Assembly (NCBI GenBank): GCA_963921425.1 | Contig: OY992839.1 | Coordinates: 8,039,409-8,103,408, forward strand | Length of the DNA: 64,000 nucleotides | Origin: Dryas octopetala | Taxonomy: Eukaryota; Streptophyta; Magnoliopsida; Rosales; Rosaceae | Reading direction: 5' to 3' | Shown: positions 34,995-45,293 of the stretch, in pieces | Layout of the letters: each line of letters starts with the position of its first letter | Position numbering within the stretch: the first letter of the stretch is position 1 | Translations under genes and position numbers: made by a program | Notes under the pieces: generated by a model | The model's database searches: none | The model's input: the letters and a program-made list of their open reading frames with translations, nothing else | What the model was told of the DNA's origin: nothing

Positions 34995-36356
34995 ATGGAT
35001 GAACAGTTCTTGCTAATGCTCTCAAACCTCCTCCAACTCCAAAACTCCATCGACCCAACAACCTCCCTCCTCTCCTCAACCACCTCCTCCTCCTCCGCCG
35101 CCGCCTCCTCCACCCCCACCTCCCTCCTCACCTCCTCCTCCGCCGCCCCCCTCCTCTTCTTCACCATCGCCTCCGTCCTCTCCTACATCGCCACCTCCAA
35201 ATCAACCCAACACACCCCCACCTCCGCCGCCACTCCACCACCACCATCCTCGTCATCCGCCGCAGCCGCCGCCGCCTCCGACTACTCCGTCTCGGCCTTC
35301 CGGGCCCTATCCACCGAACACATCTGGTCCCTCGAGGCCCCGCTCCGCGACGCCCAGTGGAGGTCCCTATACGGCCTGTCGTACCCGGTGTTCACCACCG
35401 TCGTCGACAAGCTGAAACCCCACATCGCCCTCTCGAACCTCTCCCTTCCCTCCGACTACGCCGTGGCCATGGTCCTCTCCCGCCTCGCCCACGGCTTCTC
35501 CGCCAAGTCCCTCGCCGCCCGCTACTCCCTGGAGCCCTACCTCATCGCCAAGATCACCAACATGGTCACCCGCCTCCTCGCCACCAAGCTCTACCCGGAG
35601 TTCATCAAGATCCCCGTCAGCCGCCGCAGACTCGTCGAGACCACCCAGGCCTTCGAGGAGCTCACCTCCCTCCCCAACATGTGTGGAGCCATCGATGGCA
35701 GCCCCATTCGGCTCCACAAGCTCCCCCACAACGAACAGAACTTGAATGGAAACTACAAATGCCGATATGGGTACCCTTCGGTTTTGCTCGAGGTTGTAGC
35801 TGACCACAAGAAAATCTTCTGGGATGTGTGTGTTAAAGCTCCGGGAGGTACAGACGATGCAACCCATTTTAGGGATAGTCTTTTGTATAACAGGCTTACT
35901 TCTGGAGACATTGTGTGGGACAAGGTTATCAATGTGCGTGGACACCATGTCAGGCCTTACATTGTTGGGGACTGGTGCTATCCTTTGCTGTCTTTCTTGT
36001 TGACACCCTTTTCGCCGAATGGGATGGGGACGCCGGCGCAGAACTTGTTCGATGGAATGCTGATGAAGGGGCGGTCTGTGGTGGTTGAGGCAATTGGGTT
36101 GCTCAAGGGGAGGTGGAAGATTCTTCAGGACCTGAATGTGGGTCTTAATCATGTGCCACAGACCATTGTGGCTTGCTGTGTGTTGCATAATTTGTGCCAG
36201 ATTGCGAGGGAGCCCGAGCCAGAGCTCTGGAAGGACCCTGATGAGAGTGGATCGCCACCGAGGGTGCTTGACAGTGAGAAGTCGTTTTACTACTTCGGGG
36301 AAAGCTTGAGGCAGGCATTGGCTGATGATTTGCATCAGAGGCTTTCATCGAGATAG
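34995..36356 (+). CDS. Harbinger transposase-derived nuclease-like protein (ALP1/HARBI1-like), intronless
   Basis: One 453-aa frame from the ATG at 34995 to TAG 36354-36356. The first 100 residues are low-complexity Ser/Ala/Thr/Pro with a short hydrophobic stretch. The conserved part (about 105-440) fits DDE_Tnp_4, the PIF/Harbinger nuclease fold. The acidic triad is readable: D234 in GAIDGSPIRL, D326 in GDWCYPL and E365 in VVEAIGLLKGRW. The RYGYPSVLLEVVADH and PGGTDDATHFRDS phrases are typical. Domesticated members include ALP1, which associates with Polycomb PRC2. In HARBI1-type transposons a separate Myb-like partner binds DNA. There is no partner gene, inverted repeat or target duplication nearby, and the frame is intact without introns, so domestication is likelier than a live transposon. 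The first half has extremely C-rich third positions, while the second half is close to local composition: a steep 5'-3' GC gradient. Confidence 0.87.
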   Translation: MDEQFLLMLSNLLQLQNSIDPTTSLLSSTTSSSSAAASSTPTSLLTSSSAAPLLFFTIASVLSYIATSKSTQHTPTSAATPPPPSSSSAAAAAASDYSVSAFRALSTEHIWSLEAPLRDAQWRSLYGLSYPVFTTVVDKLKPHIALSNLSLPSDYAVAMVLSRLAHGFSAKSLAARYSLEPYLIAKITNMVTRLLATKLYPEFIKIPVSRRRLVETTQAFEELTSLPNMCGAIDGSPIRLHKLPHNEQNLNGNYKCRYGYPSVLLEVVADHKKIFWDVCVKAPGGTDDATHFRDSLLYNRLTSGDIVWDKVINVRGHHVRPYIVGDWCYPLLSFLLTPFSPNGMGTPAQNLFDGMLMKGRSVVVEAIGLLKGRWKILQDLNVGLNHVPQTIVACCVLHNLCQIAREPEPELWKDPDESGSPPRVLDSEKSFYYFGESLRQALADDLHQRLSSR

Positions 36357-39300
36357 GACTTTTTTTCTGAGAGAAGGGATGGCTTCTCCACCTTTGTTTC
36401 TATGTAAGAATGTCCTTTTGAATGTTTTCTTTGTTATTCCTTTTAGGTAGGTTGTAGAACTTGGATGATTTCGGATGAGAAAAGCTAGCTAATATGTAAT
36501 GACTGTCATATAGTTGTTGGGACTAACTGACTTGGTAATGAAATTACAAGATTTGTGGAAAGAATGGAAATGCACTAGTTTTTTTGTCAATTGTATTGCA
36601 TTTTCATCTCTATGTTTACAGTGCTTGGTGAAGGTGATCAGTAGCCAGAGTAGTAATATGTCCGCTTGGATGGAAATCTTTCTACAATCTTTTAGGAAGA
36701 ATCTTGTGCAGTAGTATTGCTTTCAGTCTTAACTTTGCAATATTACTATTAAAATTATGATATTGATGAGAGGAATTCTTTGATGCATTTTGATCCACTG
36801 TAATGGCTTAGGTAGAAATTTTTATGACAATTTTTGTTTTGGAAATGTCATTCTGGCGCAATACTATTGTAAACATCTATGCATTTTGTTCTTTTTCAAT
36901 ACAGGTCGTTGGTCCTTAGATATAGAGATAAAATTTTATTCCATGTTGTAGATGGTAGCAATGTACAGAGTCTGATAATTGTGAACATACACTGCATTAT
37001 GAATGTATTATAGTGATAAATCTGATGAAGGGTTTGGGTGTTTGGCCTGCTCTTTATGCCAATATAATTCAGCTAAATGACTGAGAAGTAGGTAGTTTAG
37101 TTGTTGGGAACTCAGCTAAATGACTCTCCAATAATGTTCCATGCTCAACAGTTTCATGGATGTGCCCTATTGTGATTGTGTTCCTATCTAGGTTCAGGTT
37201 TTGAAGAACTTTCATATAACATCTATATTTCATGCTTGTGCCTAGAACAGTTGCACAGGTTATGTGGGCAGAATGCCAGTCTTCCATGACTAACAGCAGA
37301 AGTAAATTGACCTTGGTGGTTTATTGTTTCTGGTCGGAAAATGAAAAATGACCTTAATGGTTAAAGTATCAAGAATAGCAGTTATGATGCGTACTGTAAA
37401 TATGCTTATATTGAAACAAGAGGTAAACTAATTTGCATGCATACAATGATGTTCCTTAAATCCTAAAGTAAATGTTATTGGTTTGTTGGGCTAGTAAAAC
37501 ATACCCATCTACCCTTAAGGATAGGAGAGTTCAAGGTCCCAAGTTTGAAGGTTAAGACTAGTGTTCTTTATGAGAATGGGGATGGTGAAGTTTGCCAGAG
37601 GCATAGAATTGTTTGGTGCTGGATTGATAGCCAATTCCATAGATGATAGACTTTAAGGCTCCTAGATCTGTCATTCAACTAGCTCATGAGTTAGCTGGTG
37701 TAGCTCTTAAGGGGTCTTGTAGAAACTAATTGGCATAATCTCTTTTATGATTCTCTTAAGGAAGTTCCAACATTATCATCAGCATAAAATAATGCATTGA
37801 CTGCTAAGACAAAATGTTGGGAGAAAGATGCAGCCAGAACTCTAGTGAGGATGCACAAGTTCAGCAAATGTAACCAGGCCAGCATTTATCGTAGACTTGT
37901 CAGTTTAGCATTGCATTGGTCCATTGGTTAAGACTTGAACAGGTCTGGTCAATCAAACCGGATACGAGGAACTCTTGCATTCAACTGTTACATACAGGAT
38001 ATGAGAAATTCTTGGTATATCCGTGTATGAGGAGTTTGTATACAATGATTATATACAAAAATTTGCACAATTCATGTGCGCGAGATAAAAAAAAATTAAT
38101 TAATTCTCTTGGTATGGAATATGAGGCTGCACATCAGTCTTTGGTCAGTGCCAGTTTACACAGATTAAGTTTCCATCCATAGCATGAGAGGAAAATCTTA
38201 AAAGAACTCTGATAGTTGTTGCTCAAGCTCAAGGACACTATCCAACTAATGATACATCCTAATTGCCAATTTTATTCTGAGGGATAGTTGGTATAGTACC
38301 AAAACCAACGCTAAGCATGATGTTTCTTTTAAACTTTACTCATCAAACAAAATAAGTAATTACAAAAGAATACAATGGAATATCAGGTTACAAGTTTGTA
38401 GGCTGATGTCAAAATACAGAAGACTATAATTAAAAGTCCGTAGGCTAGGCTATATATACATATACAAAATTTGAATACCATAGCACTATGAATTAGGAGC
38501 AACTATTTAACAGAGCATGTCATCCTTCAAATCTCATCAGATGCAACTTGAAATCCACATCCTTGGCATCTCATGATATGCTCAAGGCTAACATGAAATT
38601 CCAGCTTCCAGAATCACCGGCAAGTGAAGATGGTACCATAAAGAAACACTCTGCTCATCTTTCATTTTAAGGAAGAGAAAACCTAGTGCTTCACCAGGTC
38701 CTTGTTTGCTTGCGCTTTGTTGTGAAGCTGATTCTACCTTCTCAAGAAAGATTCAGTAGGGAATTTGATGGTAACCACATCAACTATCTGTTAACTGAAA
38801 TTGAAAGGTTCACTAATGAGTGCACATATATAAGGAAAAAAGATTATGTCATAGACAGTTTCCATACTTTTCTTTTGATGAAAAATAAGAGGGAGGGAGG
38901 GATGCACTTACTGCTGCATAGAAGCATCCATAACAGAATGAATCGAGTGAAAGACAAAGAAGCAGATAGGAATACCTAAAAAAGCAAGAAGACAGTGTTA
39001 TCAGAAGTTGTCTGATGATCTAGTGAAATTCCCCATAATTGAAACATGAGGACGGATTGAAAAAAAAAAAACAAGGAATAGGCATTTCCAAAAAGCTTCA
39101 ACATTTCTGTACGGATAATGCTGTCCACCAGGAAGGACATGCGGGGGTGGTAGTTCGAACCAAATGCAGAACTACACAACAATTTATATTATGTATAACA
39201 TAAGCATGAATGTAATGTTACTTACATTGATCAGAACCTGCCAGCAGAGAAGGGAAGTGCAGTAATAATGGCGAATCTTCATAAAAAGATTAACTGGATT

Positions 39301-39445
39301 TGTAAGAAAAAATGGGGATGGAGGAATAAGGCTCATTGGCACAACGCACCATAAGCATTAAAAACTGCATCTATATTGGTTGATTTAAACAAGTAGTTGC
39401 TCTTCTGCTTACTAGGATTGCAATCAGTTTGAATTTTTGACTCAT
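36357..39445. other. Intergenic DNA and 3' flanks of two convergent genes
   Basis: The ALP1-like and PPR genes converge here. No additional coding sequence could be supported: the longest frames (37916-38182, 38686-38979) have no domain and no splice-compatible partner. The half next to 39,446 may hold a long or spliced 3' UTR of the PPR gene. Confidence 0.45.
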
Positions 39446-41701
39446 TTATCCCCCTGCACAAACTGTTACTCCACTATTTGGAAGGAGGCCGTCCTTAGCC
39501 ATTTCACCAAGCACATTAAAAACTGCATCCATATTTCCTTCTTTATGATTGATTTCAACAAGTAATTTTGCAAGCTCCGCGTCAGTGAGCTGACAGCTTC
39601 TCAGTGTGTTCTCTATGACTTGACTCAATTCATTGTTCATCCCCTCTGTGAAAAGTGCTTTAATCAGTGCAACAACAGTCACAGTATGAGGAACAAAACC
39701 AGAATGCAACATTTCGTTATACAGATTAAATGCCTTCTGGACATTTCCACCCCTACAATGACCATGTATAATAACATCATAAACTGCCTCATTAGGCTTG
39801 TAGTTGTTCTTAACCATTCTCTCAAAAACTCGGTCTGCTTCTTTCATCAAACCCTTCATACAGAATCCCTTTACAAGGGCCACCACATTCTTAAATTCAA
39901 CATTAGTGCAGTTCTCTATCAATGTATTATATGTGACATCCTCTGGGATAGACTCCTCATAGAACAACTTGAGCAGAAGCCTCTTTGCTTCCCTCGTCCG
40001 AGCTTGTTTGTTAAGTCCATTAATAAGCACACTGTAGGTAACAACATCAGGTAGGAAACCTTTTTGTATCATTTCATCATTCAACTGAAGAGCCTTATTT
40101 AAATCCCCTTCCACACAGTAAGCATTGATCAAGGTTGTGTATGTAAATTCATCAGGAGGAAAACCCATACTTAACATTTCTTGGAAGAGATCACAAGCTT
40201 CAACCAGTCTCCTTTGCTGACATACACCTTGAATGAGTGATGAATAGGTAATGGCATCAGGTGATACACCCTTCTCCACCATCTCCTGCTTCATTCGAAA
40301 CGCAGTCTCCAATTCCTGATGCCGACAAAACCCAGTTATAATAGTACTATAACTTACTACATCAGGGGACAATCCTTTCCCTATCATATCTTGCATGACT
40401 TCCATGGCCTCTTCCATCCTCCCCAATAAGCAGCATCCATTGATAAGGGCATTGTAAGTCACAATCGAAGGTGAGAATCCACTTCCAATCATTTCATTCA
40501 GAACACGATACGCTTCATTCAAGAACCCCTGTTGGGAGAAACCATCAATCAACGTAGTATACGTCCTCTCATTTGGACGAAGTCCTCTATCACGCATCTG
40601 ATCGAAAAACTCCATTGCTCGATTCAAATTCTTGGCCTTACACATAGCATTAATCAATGATGTGTAAGTGACAACATTTGGAGACAAGCCATTCCTCCGC
40701 ATCTCCTCATGCAGAACAAGTGCTTGGTGAAAATTACCTTCCTTGCAATACCCACTAATGAGTGTATTATTAGTCACCTCATCAGGAACAAAACCCTTTC
40801 TTTTCATATCCTCAAGAACCTGACTTGTCTCATTCATCCTCCCTTCTCGACACAACCCGTTAATCACCACATTATACGAAATCAAATTTGGTTCCAAACC
40901 CTTCAAAGTCATCGATCTCAACAATCCGAACGCCTCATCAACCCTCTTCAACTTGCAATACGCATCAATCAATGTATTATATGTAACCACACTCGGCAAA
41001 CACCCATTTCTCTCCATTTCACCAAAGAAATGCCATCCCATTTCCAAATTCCCCGCCCCGCAAAAACCCCTGATCAAAATATTATAGGTATACACATTCG
41101 GAGAGACCCCAGTTCTAATCATCTCACCAAACACCTCCTCGGCGAATTGAACGGACCCTTTTGACCTAATTATTGCATCTAAAATTGCATTATATGACAG
41201 AACACCAAGCATAAATCCATGAGCTTTGGCTAAACAAACAATGTTCAGAGCCTTATCAATGAAATTCAAGTGAGAGTAAGACTTTACCACCAAATCGAAA
41301 ACCGCCGAGCTCGAATTGCATAACTGCAGGGACTCACTGAGGCACTGAAAGATCAAACTGCCCTTGTCGTCGACGGTACTGACGGCCACGTCCTGGGCGA
41401 GGGCTTGTGCGGACTTGTAGAGCTTGAAGCGGGTGAGGATGTGGAGGGCGAAGCACTTGCATTGGAAGGTGAAGAAGCGGTGGTTTCGAGCCCAATTGAG
41501 GAACTTTAGGGTCAGGGTTTGGTCGAATTGGGACTTGAGGAGTAAACAGGAGGCTGCCTCAGGGGTAAAATGGGAAGAGAGATAATTGAGGTTTTGGGGA
41601 TGGCGTTTGAGGTATGTGATTGCTTTGTCGGCGAGGACGGTGTCGGACGGAGCACACTGAAATGACGGTGGCCTGTGAATATGAGGTTTTAGGAGGGGCA
41701 T
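39446..41701 (-). CDS. EMB2745: P-class pentatricopeptide repeat protein, EMB2745 type
   Basis: An uninterrupted minus-strand frame of 751 aa from ATG (41699-41701) to the stop at 39446. After an N-terminal region with ADKAITYLKRHPQNL and FTPEAASCLLLKSQ come at least fifteen 35-residue PPR motifs from about residue 165 (SYNAILDAI) onward. These include VTYNTLIDAYCK, ISYNVVINGLCREG, RTYTTLIDGFS and VTYSVLINGLNKQ. The C-terminus has LLVEINHKEGNMDAV then LGEMAKDGLLPN. This arrangement and these phrases agree with Arabidopsis EMB2745 (At5g39710), required for embryo development. P-class PPR proteins bind organellar RNA through residues 5 and 35 of each repeat. No E or DYW editing domain is present. 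The N-terminus (MPLLKPHIHRPPS) lacks acidic residues, consistent with organelle import; which organelle is not clear. Length matches the orthologue closely and no intron interrupts it. Confidence 0.92.
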   Translation of the reverse strand: MPLLKPHIHRPPSFQCAPSDTVLADKAITYLKRHPQNLNYLSSHFTPEAASCLLLKSQFDQTLTLKFLNWARNHRFFTFQCKCFALHILTRFKLYKSAQALAQDVAVSTVDDKGSLIFQCLSESLQLCNSSSAVFDLVVKSYSHLNFIDKALNIVCLAKAHGFMLGVLSYNAILDAIIRSKGSVQFAEEVFGEMIRTGVSPNVYTYNILIRGFCGAGNLEMGWHFFGEMERNGCLPSVVTYNTLIDAYCKLKRVDEAFGLLRSMTLKGLEPNLISYNVVINGLCREGRMNETSQVLEDMKRKGFVPDEVTNNTLISGYCKEGNFHQALVLHEEMRRNGLSPNVVTYTSLINAMCKAKNLNRAMEFFDQMRDRGLRPNERTYTTLIDGFSQQGFLNEAYRVLNEMIGSGFSPSIVTYNALINGCCLLGRMEEAMEVMQDMIGKGLSPDVVSYSTIITGFCRHQELETAFRMKQEMVEKGVSPDAITYSSLIQGVCQQRRLVEACDLFQEMLSMGFPPDEFTYTTLINAYCVEGDLNKALQLNDEMIQKGFLPDVVTYSVLINGLNKQARTREAKRLLLKLFYEESIPEDVTYNTLIENCTNVEFKNVVALVKGFCMKGLMKEADRVFERMVKNNYKPNEAVYDVIIHGHCRGGNVQKAFNLYNEMLHSGFVPHTVTVVALIKALFTEGMNNELSQVIENTLRSCQLTDAELAKLLVEINHKEGNMDAVFNVLGEMAKDGLLPNSGVTVCAGG

Positions 41702-42527
41702 TTCCGGAATTAATGAAGTTGAGGGTTTAGCAGAAGAGCTGGAAGCAACAGAGAAGATGATAGCCTGAGCAGAGAGACAGAGTAGGGTGCCAATTTTTTT
41801 TTTTTTTGGGTCCCTCTTTTAGGCCAGGCCCAGAGAGTCAGCCCAATGGGTAAATACTGGGGATGGCCATGGCCCATGGGCTTACAAATGGAAGACCAAG
41901 ACTTGGCCCACCATGGTGTGATTAGAAGATTTTGTATAAAACTACTTCTAAGGCCCCGTTTAGGATTGCGGTGGAAGACCTAAAAGCTGTTGTGGATGAC
42001 AATTCTCAATCACCTACAGCAGTTTTGGTGTTTGGTAAAAAAATTAAAAACTGCTTTTTCTTACAATTCTCAACTCCCCACAACAAAAACAGAAAGCAGG
42101 TTTTTAGGTGCTTTTGAAAGCTGCAGTGAATCACAACAACAATGAATATTTTATTTTACCCATAATATCCTCATTGATTTCTATATTTTTAATTTGTTTA
42201 TTTTAAATTAAAAAATATGTCCATTGTTAGTTATATTTTATATTGTGATAATTAATTATGATATTTTATTTGCACGATTAAAATTATAATATACCTAAAA
42301 AAATAATACACATACTTATTTAATAATGTTGTTCTTAGAAAAATTAATGCTAATAAAAATTTGTAGCCAAAAATTTAAAAAACAAGTAAAAAACATTTTA
42401 TTTTTACCAAACAAATAAGTGAAAGACACTTTTAGCATCATGTCTATTTTAGTAATTATACACAGTCACAACACTTTTACGGGTGTTGCTAATAAAGAAA
42501 AGGAAGATTGCCCCCATCTTAGAAAAA
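41702..42527. other. Promoter of the PPR gene and AT-rich DNA with a MITE-like end
   Basis: Upstream of the minus-strand ATG the first 200 bp is probably leader and promoter. At about 41,952 a GGCCCCGTTTAGGATTGCGG stretch resembles termini of small DNA transposons of the kind seen at 30992, and AAAGCTG words recur. A matching right end could not be found, so the element is truncated or decayed. Confidence 0.4.
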
Positions 42528-42680
42528 TTATTGGGTATAACGTGGTGTAACTAATCCAACGTATAAGGGTATTATTGCACGGTATGTTTATATTTATAGG
42601 GTATAATATTAATAACATCCACTCATATTATGACACATAAATTAGTTATACCACGTGATAGTATATATGTTTTTTCTGAA
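42528..42680. mobile_element. Family L repeat, uninterrupted copy
   Basis: The reverse complement of the split repeat at 30945-31405, but without the 292-bp insertion. It provides the empty site (one ATA) showing that the MITE at 30992-31283 is a later nested insertion. Another partial relative lies near 3470-3520. Confidence 0.75.
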
Positions 42681-43619
42681 AAAAATCATTCACTCTTGTG
42701 ACCTTGTAGCCACATTTATATGAATGTTATATTCAAGTAAGAATGAGATTCCTATTAGAGATCATTTATTAAATGAAAATAAGAGTAATGTATCCCTTAT
42801 TTTTTTTAATCTCAAGAGTAATGTATTTTAAATAGGGAGAAGCTAATATCAAATAAGGCCTATTAACCAGCCTTGTTCACTACCAATTAATCCAGCATTG
42901 TTCACTACCAAGTATTCATTTAGTCAATTTACATCCCCTTCACTCAGTCAATTTATAATTGTGAGATCTCTCAAAGGGGCACCCAATACTGTCATAATAA
43001 ATGTAGCCTAGACCTTCATAATAAATCCTTCAAACAAGATAAATGTAGCCTAAACCTTCATAATAAAGCCTTTAAACACGCATCTCATGTGCTAATTATG
43101 TACAAGAAAATTAAAGGAATATGTTCCACATCTAGCTTAAGATATCGGTGCACTCCGCCTTACAAGATGACAAACAAATTCAGTTATTGTGACATTTAAA
43201 TTTTGTTAAAAGATAGCATATGTCCACAAAGAAATAGATAATCATCAAATTTGAATACGTGTAAACTATTTGACGTTGCTCCAATACAAATAAGGTTAAT
43301 GAAACTTGACCTATCATTCTCAGTCTCGACATTTTCATTACTACAATAACTTCTTGGCACATGCTCACGCGTATACCAAGATATTTTTTAATTGAGCACA
43401 AATATTCGAGATGCCCGTTAGACATTTTTGTGATGAAAATAAGAATAATGTATCTTAAGAACGACATAGAACTATAGAAGTGATCTATTTTTAGTATTTT
43501 ATTGGACTATTTTAGTCTTATTTAATAAATTGTTTCATTGTAGTTTTTATTTCAAGAGAGAACATTTTCCATTTATTTGAAAATTTAACCAAGGTGGCTA
43601 TTTTGCTTTATATATATTC

Positions 43620-44180
43620 AACCAGGTGCAAACGTGCGAACATGCAAATGTGCCACCGAGTGTTTGGTAGCTTTGTCGAGCGCTCGGCAATGATTTTTTA
43701 AAACATGCGAGCGCGGCTTCTTCTGCCGAGTTTTGAGGGTATTTCCTGATGGGTTCACCTCATCTCCTCCTAGGGAATATAATAAGCTTGGTGGAGGCAC
43801 TATGTTAGAGTTTAGCTCAGGGATTTTAGGAGCTAAATTATAACATAAACACCGAACAAACAGCGCCGAGTACTCGGTGCTGCAAAATTTTGCACTACCG
43901 AGCGCTCGACGTTAGGTGCGAACGTGCAAGCGCTTGGTAGTGTAAAATTTTTCTGCACCAAGCGCTTGGGCCTGGTCTGTTAGCGTTTATATTAGGGTTT
44001 AACTCTGAGATTTTGGGTCACAAAGGTCATTCTATACCTAAGGAGGGTATAGGATGAACCCATCGGCCTATACCTTAAAAAACAGACAGAGGAAGCAGCG
44101 CCAAGCGTTGCAAGAAGTGCTCACTTGTTTTAAAAAAACTTTACCGAGCGCTCAATAACAGGTTCACACGTCTACACCTG
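43620..44180. repeat. Repeat region with multiple CCGAGCGCTCGG-type palindromes
   Basis: Variants of the palindrome (A/T)CCGAGCGCTCGG or CCAAGCGCTTGG recur at about 43,655-43,692, 43,867, 43,897, 43,931, 43,957 and 44,143. Between them is text such as 'tgcaaaattttgcac' and 'gtgcgaacgtgcaagcg'. Words of the same type occur near 30,885-30,930, and 43,735-43,855 resembles 31,575-31,680. The two places therefore carry members of one repeat family, possibly LTR fragments. A TA microsatellite follows at about 44,192-44,212. Confidence 0.5.
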
Positions 44181-44344
44181 AAGGGCTATGTATATATATA
44201 TATATATATACAAAATAAGTTTTTTACATCTTACAACTATCTGGTTGCTTTAAAACTAATCTCAAACATGTTTCTAACACAACATGTTTTTTATTTTTCG
44301 GCTTGGTAGAAAGTTTGGCCCCTCAACTATGACCATGTGTCAAA

Positions 44345-44745
44345 TTGTCCCCCTAATAAAAAATTAATTTAGCCAATTTATCCATTAAATTTTTTAAAAT
44401 AGTCCAATGTAGCCTAATTTCTTATAATTTTATTCAAATTTTCATATTAAAAACGTCATGTGTTCTTCGAGTGAGGGTAAAATGAACCATTTACACCCAG
44501 AGCTATACATAGGCCTCCTGGGTATGTCCCAATTCACTCCAATTAGACTAAATTTTGTTTCTTTTCGTGTCCTAGATTTCGAGAAAGGAAATAAAGTCTT
44601 GGCGATATCTAAAACTGCATTGGATCCATATAAGGCTTTGGGTGTAAATCATCTATTTTACCCTTGTTTTGGATGAATTCCTACAAATTAGCCCACATTG
44701 GCATATTGTAAAATGGTTAAATTTTTTTATTGTGGGGGTGGGGGA
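44345..44745. mobile_element. Foldback element, probable MITE
   Basis: Left-arm phrases 'ccccctaataaaaaattaat', 'gtccaatgtagcctaattt' and 'gggtaaaatgaaccatttac' reappear inverted on the right as 'ttaaatttttttattgtggg', 'aaattagcccacattggc' and 'gtaaatcatctattttaccc'. About 400 bp in all. The open frame at 44458-44676 lies wholly in the loop and arms and is not a gene. Confidence 0.65.
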
Positions 44746-45187
44746 GAGAGGCTATATGAATGTGATTAACAATGTCATCAATGCATGTCGCATTACTCCT
44801 ATTTCCCCATGGAGGAGTTTCACTCATGAGGGAAATTCAAGCATGTAACTAGACAGATGTTGGAGACAGGATAATTTAAGGTTGTACAAAGCATCGTTAA
44901 AGGAGTAGAAGAATATGTAATCGCCCATTTAGGCAAACTAACTACAGCTTTACACTCGAACATCAACACAACATTCAAATCAGTATAACCAAGCTTGCAC
45001 CTGCAGTTTCGGGAAAGTTCTAACCCCTCCATGAATTGGCATGGGGAGGCTCATTCGTTAGGTGTGCCAAAGCGGATTGCAGAGGGCCATCTTGCCAGAC
45101 CTCCAAATCTTGAAAATCATTCATCAGGTGCACCACATCTAAACAACACAGCTGACAGCTCTTTTTGTTCATTCCGCTAAAATGCAT

Positions 45188-45293
45188 AATATCTTCACTA
45201 CGCCTAACAAACATCCGGCTGGACACACCATGCAAATAATGCTTTATATCTTCACTACGCCTTAACAAACGTCCGGCTGGACACACCATGCAA
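45188..45293. repeat. Tandem duplication of the CRK coding end
   Basis: A 50-bp stretch containing CATCCGGCTGGACACACCAT (copy at 45188-45237) recurs as CGTCCGGCTGGACACACCAT (45245-45293), spacing about 57 bp. The right copy encodes the last residues of the kinase ([12 protein letters not shown] and stop). The left copy lies in the 3' UTR, lacks one base and would read LHGVSSRMFVRR in a different context. Confidence 0.85.

Noticed and set aside
35367-36335. 322-aa open frame on the minus strand
   Set aside because: It is the antisense shadow of the ALP1-like gene, kept open by GC-rich third positions; its protein is His/Gln/Gly-biased without any domain.
26474-36356. ZOP1-like and ALP1-like genes as a functional silencing cluster
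   Set aside because: Plant genes of related function are rarely clustered, the two are separated by repeats, and nothing in the sequence links their regulation.
39620-41164. Two plus-strand frames of 144 and 151 aa
   Set aside because: Antisense of the PPR gene; the periodic sequence mirrors PPR repeats.
44458-44676. 72-aa frame as a gene
   Set aside because: It lies within the arms and loop of a foldback element.
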